Positions 61,010-64,000 of a stretch of 64,000 nt of DNA are shown here, piece after piece. The first letter of the stretch is position 1, and every line of letters starts with the position of its first letter. Origin of the DNA: Nocardioides sp. CFH 31398 (GTDB lineage Bacteria; Actinomycetota; Actinomycetes; Propionibacteriales; Nocardioidaceae). The position numbers and the translations under genes were made by a program. The stretch lies in NCBI RefSeq assembly GCF_022436705.1, contig NZ_JAKUHT010000005.1, positions 1 to 64,000 on the forward strand, given 5' to 3'. Below the pieces are notes generated by a model. The model was not told where the DNA came from. It ran no database searches and saw nothing but the letters and a program-made list of their open reading frames with translations.

Positions 61010-61864
61010 TCAGCGGTTCTGCCGGTAGACCCGCACCCAGTCCACCTCGAGGGCGACGGAGCTGCGGCCGCGCGGCAGCGGCACGTAGCGGCCGTTCATC
61101 TTGTGCGCGTGGGTCTGGAAGCCGACCCACATCCGGCCCCGCGGGATGCGTGCGGGCGCCCGGTCGACCTTGATCCGGCGGCCGTCGAGGTAGTAGGCGA
61201 CGCGGTCGCGGCGCCAGCGCACGCTCGCGGTGTGCCACCTCGTGAAGTCGCGCTTCACCACCCGGCGGCTCGACTCGTGGTGCCCGTCCTGCCGCCAGTG
61301 CGTCGTCACCGACATCTGCTTGCGGTCGCCCCACGACTCGAAGATCTCGTAGAAGTCGAGCTCCGGCGGCCAGCCGTCGTCCTTGGGCCACAGCAGCGCG
61401 GCGCCGGAGACGCCGGCGCCGCGGTCGAAGCGGATGCGGGCGTCGTAGCGGCCGTAGGTGCGGATCGCGGCGTCCCAGCCCCACCCGCCGACGCCGCCGG
61501 AGAGCCACCGGCCGTTGCGGGGCGCGGTGTGCAGCTGCAGCTTGCCGTGACGGACCTTCACCATCGACGGGTCCCACTCGGCGTCGTGGCAGCAGCCCGG
61601 GGTGCCGTCGAACCGGCCCCACCGACCCGCGTCGAACCGGGTGAAGTTCTCGGTGCTCACCCGCTTCCAGAACCGCTTGCGGCCCTGGGCCGCCGGGTCG
61701 GCGGTGTCGACGCTCTCGACGGCGCCGACCAGCTGGACGGCGGCGCCGTCGGCGGGCGCGCCGGCGGCGGCCGGCCCGAGGGCCGGCAGCAGGCTGGCGG
61801 CCAGGCCGGCGACGAGGGCCACGGCCAGGCGCGGGCGGCGGGTGCGAGGATGCGAGGCGTTCAT
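61010..61864 (-). CDS. Secreted glycoside hydrolase family 16 protein
   Basis: A 284-residue exported enzyme with a signal peptide (LAVALVAGLAASLLPALGPAAAGA). The jelly-roll GH16 domain has the active-site motif ELDFYEIFE, matching E-x-D-x-x-E with both catalytic Glu present. Surrounding segments are WGRFDGTPGCCHDAEWDP and YGRYDARIRFDRGAGVSGAALLWP. It is a probable beta-glucan or other beta-glycan hydrolase. It is 34 bp upstream of cysQ on the same strand and divergent from the phosphotransferase-like gene. Confidence 0.88.
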   Translation of the reverse strand: MNASHPRTRRPRLAVALVAGLAASLLPALGPAAAGAPADGAAVQLVGAVESVDTADPAAQGRKRFWKRVSTENFTRFDAGRWGRFDGTPGCCHDAEWDPSMVKVRHGKLQLHTAPRNGRWLSGGVGGWGWDAAIRTYGRYDARIRFDRGAGVSGAALLWPKDDGWPPELDFYEIFESWGDRKQMSVTTHWRQDGHHESSRRVVKRDFTRWHTASVRWRRDRVAYYLDGRRIKVDRAPARIPRGRMWVGFQTHAHKMNGRYVPLPRGRSSVALEVDWVRVYRQNR

Positions 61865-61983
61865 CGACGGGTCCGTTCAGGGGAGCGGAGCGCGGGGGAA
61901 GCTCCGAGGGGGGTCTCAATGACTGTGGCAGAGGCGTCAGGCGCTGTCCGGCGTTCGGCGGATCCGGGGCGCGAGGCCCACCG

Positions 61984-63201
61984 GTGACCCGACGGGGCCC
62001 CCACACGGGACCAGCACGCTACCCGGCGCCGCTCGAGCGCCTGGCCCGGGTCCTGTGGCCCGAGGGTCCCGAGGGTCCGCTCGACCACCGGGTGCGGTGG
62101 GTCGAGGACCTGCCCGGGGGGCTCCCGGCCGGCACCGAGCGGTACGCCGCGATCCCCTCGCCGACCCACCCCGCGTTCCTGCTGCCGCTCGACGCGCCTC
62201 CCCGGGTGCGCGCCCGGCTGCTGCGGCACTACAACCACCTGCGGACCGACCGCCGGCGCGTGCAGCGACTGGCCCTCGCCGGTCTCGCCGCGGTGGGTCT
62301 CCCCCCGGCCCGGGGCCGCCTGCTGGTGGTCCCGCCGGGCCCCCGGGCGAGCCTGCGCGAGGTCGTCGCGGACGCGATCGGCGTCCCGGCCGGCGACCTC
62401 GTCCTGTCCGTCGCCGTACGACCGGGCACGGGCCCCCTGACCCCGACGGTGACCGTCGTGGACACCACCGGGACGCCGCGGGTCTTCGTCAAGGTGGCCG
62501 ACACCCCCGAGACCCGCGCCGAGCTCCAGGCCGAGCACGACGTCCTGGTCGCGATGCGTCAGCCCGCCGGCTCCCCCGTGCTCGTGCCGGGCCCGGTGTT
62601 CCGCCTCGAGTGGGACGGCGCCCTCGTCGTCGGCATCGAGCCCCTCCCCCTCGACGTGCGGCGGGTGGAGGTCGACGAGCTGGACGCCGTCCAGCCCTTC
62701 CTCGACGCCCTCGTCGCCTCCCGGCCGGTCTCCGCGCTGGGGCTCGAGGAGTCACCGTGGACGGCGCGGCTCCGGTCGGTCGCGGCGTCGCTGCCGCCCG
62801 AGGCCGCGGCACCCCTCTCCGCGGCGGTCGACGCCGCCGTCGCGCGCCACGCGGGCACGACCTTCCCCCACGGGCTGCGGCACGGTGACTGGTCCTGCTG
62901 GAACATGGCGCGCTCGGCCGAGGCCGGCGGCCTGGCCGTGTGGGACTGGGAGTTCAGCGAGCCGTCCGCCCCACTCGGTCTCGACCGGTGCAACTGGCAC
63001 TTCGCCTTCGACACGGGGGTCCGGGGACTCTCCACCGCGGAGTCCGCGGCGCGGCTGCGGGCGCTGCCCGCCGAGGTCGCCGACCCGCGGTTGCGCGAGC
63101 TCTACCTCCTCGACATGGCCGCCCGCCGCTCGGCGCTGGGCGCCGGGGGCGAGGAGGCCTCGGCCCGCTGGGCCCGCGAGCTCCTCGCCGAGCTGGCCTG
63201 A
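61984..63201 (+). CDS. Aminoglycoside phosphotransferase-fold protein
   Basis: A 405-residue protein. The kinase-like catalytic loop is HGLRHGDWSCWNM (H-G-D-x-x-x-x-N, near residue 299), followed by the metal-binding Asp in LAVWDWEFS. An N-lobe Lys candidate is in PRVFVKVAD. The first ~130 residues form an extra N-terminal domain of unknown type. Such proteins often act near glycan or capsule biosynthesis, with sugars or small metabolites as substrates; nothing here fixes the substrate. The GTG start is 119 bp from the divergent GH16 gene. Confidence 0.72.
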   Translation: MTRRGPHTGPARYPAPLERLARVLWPEGPEGPLDHRVRWVEDLPGGLPAGTERYAAIPSPTHPAFLLPLDAPPRVRARLLRHYNHLRTDRRRVQRLALAGLAAVGLPPARGRLLVVPPGPRASLREVVADAIGVPAGDLVLSVAVRPGTGPLTPTVTVVDTTGTPRVFVKVADTPETRAELQAEHDVLVAMRQPAGSPVLVPGPVFRLEWDGALVVGIEPLPLDVRRVEVDELDAVQPFLDALVASRPVSALGLEESPWTARLRSVAASLPPEAAAPLSAAVDAAVARHAGTTFPHGLRHGDWSCWNMARSAEAGGLAVWDWEFSEPSAPLGLDRCNWHFAFDTGVRGLSTAESAARLRALPAEVADPRLRELYLLDMAARRSALGAGGEEASARWARELLAELA

Positions 63202-63214
63202 GGCGCGCGTCGCC

Positions 63215-64000
63215 TCAGGGGCGACCGACCGTGATCGTGGGCGTGCGGCCCGACATCAAGCGGTTGCCGGCCGGGTCGCTCACGCGGACGCGGTAACGGA
63301 CCTTCTGGCCCCGCTTCACGCCCTTGTCCTGGAAGGCCACGGTGCGCTGGGTGTAGAAGAACGACTCCCGGGCCAGCGTGCGGATCCTCCGCTCCTTCTG
63401 CCCACGCACCGTCCGGAAGACCTCGTAGGTCAGGTCGATGTCGTCCCGGTCGAACCCGAGCCGGAAGGCCACCCGGACGCGGGCGCACCGCCGGCACGTG
63501 GTCGTCGACGGCACGGCCGCCTGCGAGGGACGGGCGGAGCCCCGGGCGAAGCGCACCAGGTTGTTCTGCAGCTGGTCGTTGACGCGGGTGTAGCCGCCTC
63601 CCATGACGAGCTGGCTGCGGTTGTTGGTCAGGGTGAAGGCCCGCGACAGCAGCCGCGTCTCGTCGGTCTGGCCCGAGGTGAGGACGAAGTAGGGCCGGAC
63701 GACGCCGGTCTCGTTGTTCAGGGCGTGCACGGCGAGCCGGATCCGCGGGTTCTGCTCCGGCATCCCGCCCGCGGGCTCGCAGTTGTGCGCGTGCGACCCG
63801 ACGTACACGTCGCGGCCGAACGGCTGGATGGCGTAGGTGTCGCCGTAGCAGTTGGCGTACCACTGGACCCGGCCGGTGGTGTCGTCCAGCCGGTAGACGC
63901 CCTCGGTCCGCTCCTTCAGGTCCCCGCGCGAGTCGGAGCGGGCGCCGACGTAGATGGTGCCGTCGTTGCCGGACTCGATGACGGTCGCCCAGGTGCGGTT
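63215..64000 (-). CDS. C-terminal part of a probable beta-propeller surface protein (5' end beyond window)
   Basis: The frame is open from base 64000 to the stop at 63215, giving 261 visible residues. The repeated beta-propeller-like pattern is seen in DGTIYVGAR, YRLDDTTGRVQWYANCYG and DVYVGSHAHNCEP. It is followed by a segment with two Cys (TTTCRRCARVRVAF) and a fibronectin-like or Ig-like end (VRYRVRVSDPAGNRLMSGRTPTI). Export is likely from the composition, but the N-terminus is not visible. The function is not recognised. It is convergent with the phosphotransferase-like gene (13-bp gap). Confidence 0.7.
   Translation of the reverse strand, partial: NRTWATVIESGNDGTIYVGARSDSRGDLKERTEGVYRLDDTTGRVQWYANCYGDTYAIQPFGRDVYVGSHAHNCEPAGGMPEQNPRIRLAVHALNNETGVVRPYFVLTSGQTDETRLLSRAFTLTNNRSQLVMGGGYTRVNDQLQNNLVRFARGSARPSQAAVPSTTTCRRCARVRVAFRLGFDRDDIDLTYEVFRTVRGQKERRIRTLARESFFYTQRTVAFQDKGVKRGQKVRYRVRVSDPAGNRLMSGRTPTITVGRP

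Overview
The window is very GC-rich DNA (well over 70% by eye, not counted) with actinobacterial gene content: an ESX/type VII secretion (T7SS) ATPase, a mycofactocin cluster, a family-5 uracil-DNA glycosylase, and the core blocks eno-ftsB-DUF501-ppx and mfd-mazG. Many genes start with GTG, and translational coupling through 4-bp ATGA or GTGA overlaps is common. This fits a Nocardioides-like member of the Propionibacteriales, but the genus is an inference.

Layout. (1) 1-12.8 kb, T7SS effector locus: the end of a Pro-rich ParA/MinD-like protein and eccC on the plus strand. Convergent to them is a minus-strand operon of three small ESX-like proteins, a 951-residue nuclease toxin with a 9-residue repeat linker, and three small immunity-like genes. 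A DUF6177-like gene is divergent from this operon. (2) 12.8-16.9 kb: a MoxR-type ATPase, a VWA protein and a small acidic protein in one operon. (3) 17-27 kb, housekeeping and transport: GNAT, MFS, YchJ, sulfotransferase, YihY, TSUP, a BtuF-like protein, cystathionine beta-synthase, SGNH hydrolase, Bax-inhibitor-1 protein and an unusual tRNA with anticodon TAA. (4) 27-31.6 kb: a DesKR-type two-component system downstream of an ABC exporter, then uracil-DNA glycosylase. (5) 31.7-35.5 kb: ytxH-like, ppx, DUF501, ftsB, eno. (6) 35.7-39.2 kb: a secreted M14 peptidase and a DUF202 membrane protein. (7) 39.4-53.4 kb, mycofactocin/methanol locus: mftF-E-C-B-A run left. Divergent from them are an NDMA-type methanol dehydrogenase (mno), a MoxR ATPase, a CoxE-like VWA protein and mftM. 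Convergent to mftM is an operon of an SDR, a DUF4242 protein, a second Fe-dependent alcohol dehydrogenase and a MnoSR-like two-component system. (8) 53.6-64 kb: mazG, a SurA-like lipoprotein, mfd, an LpqU-like lytic transglycosylase, cysQ, GH16, a phosphotransferase-fold protein and a truncated secreted protein.

How the genes work together. The 39-53 kb locus looks like a self-contained alcohol-oxidation system. The mft genes make and glycosylate the redox cofactor mycofactocin from a 34-residue precursor. Mno, the second alcohol dehydrogenase and the SDR are the likely cofactor-dependent dehydrogenases. The MoxR/VWA pair, with His-rich segments in both proteins, may load or activate a metal enzyme. 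The two-component system is the likely regulator. No mftD, mftR or mftG is present. The locus lies between mazG and eno, which are near neighbours in mycobacteria, so it may be an insertion into an ancestral block.

The most unusual non-coding signal is a family of repeats with a 32-bp period built on a CGAGTCGGC core. It occurs at three places, each between convergent genes, and in each the first core begins within a few bases of a stop codon (23.1-23.4, 39.2-39.45 and 59.7-60.2 kb).
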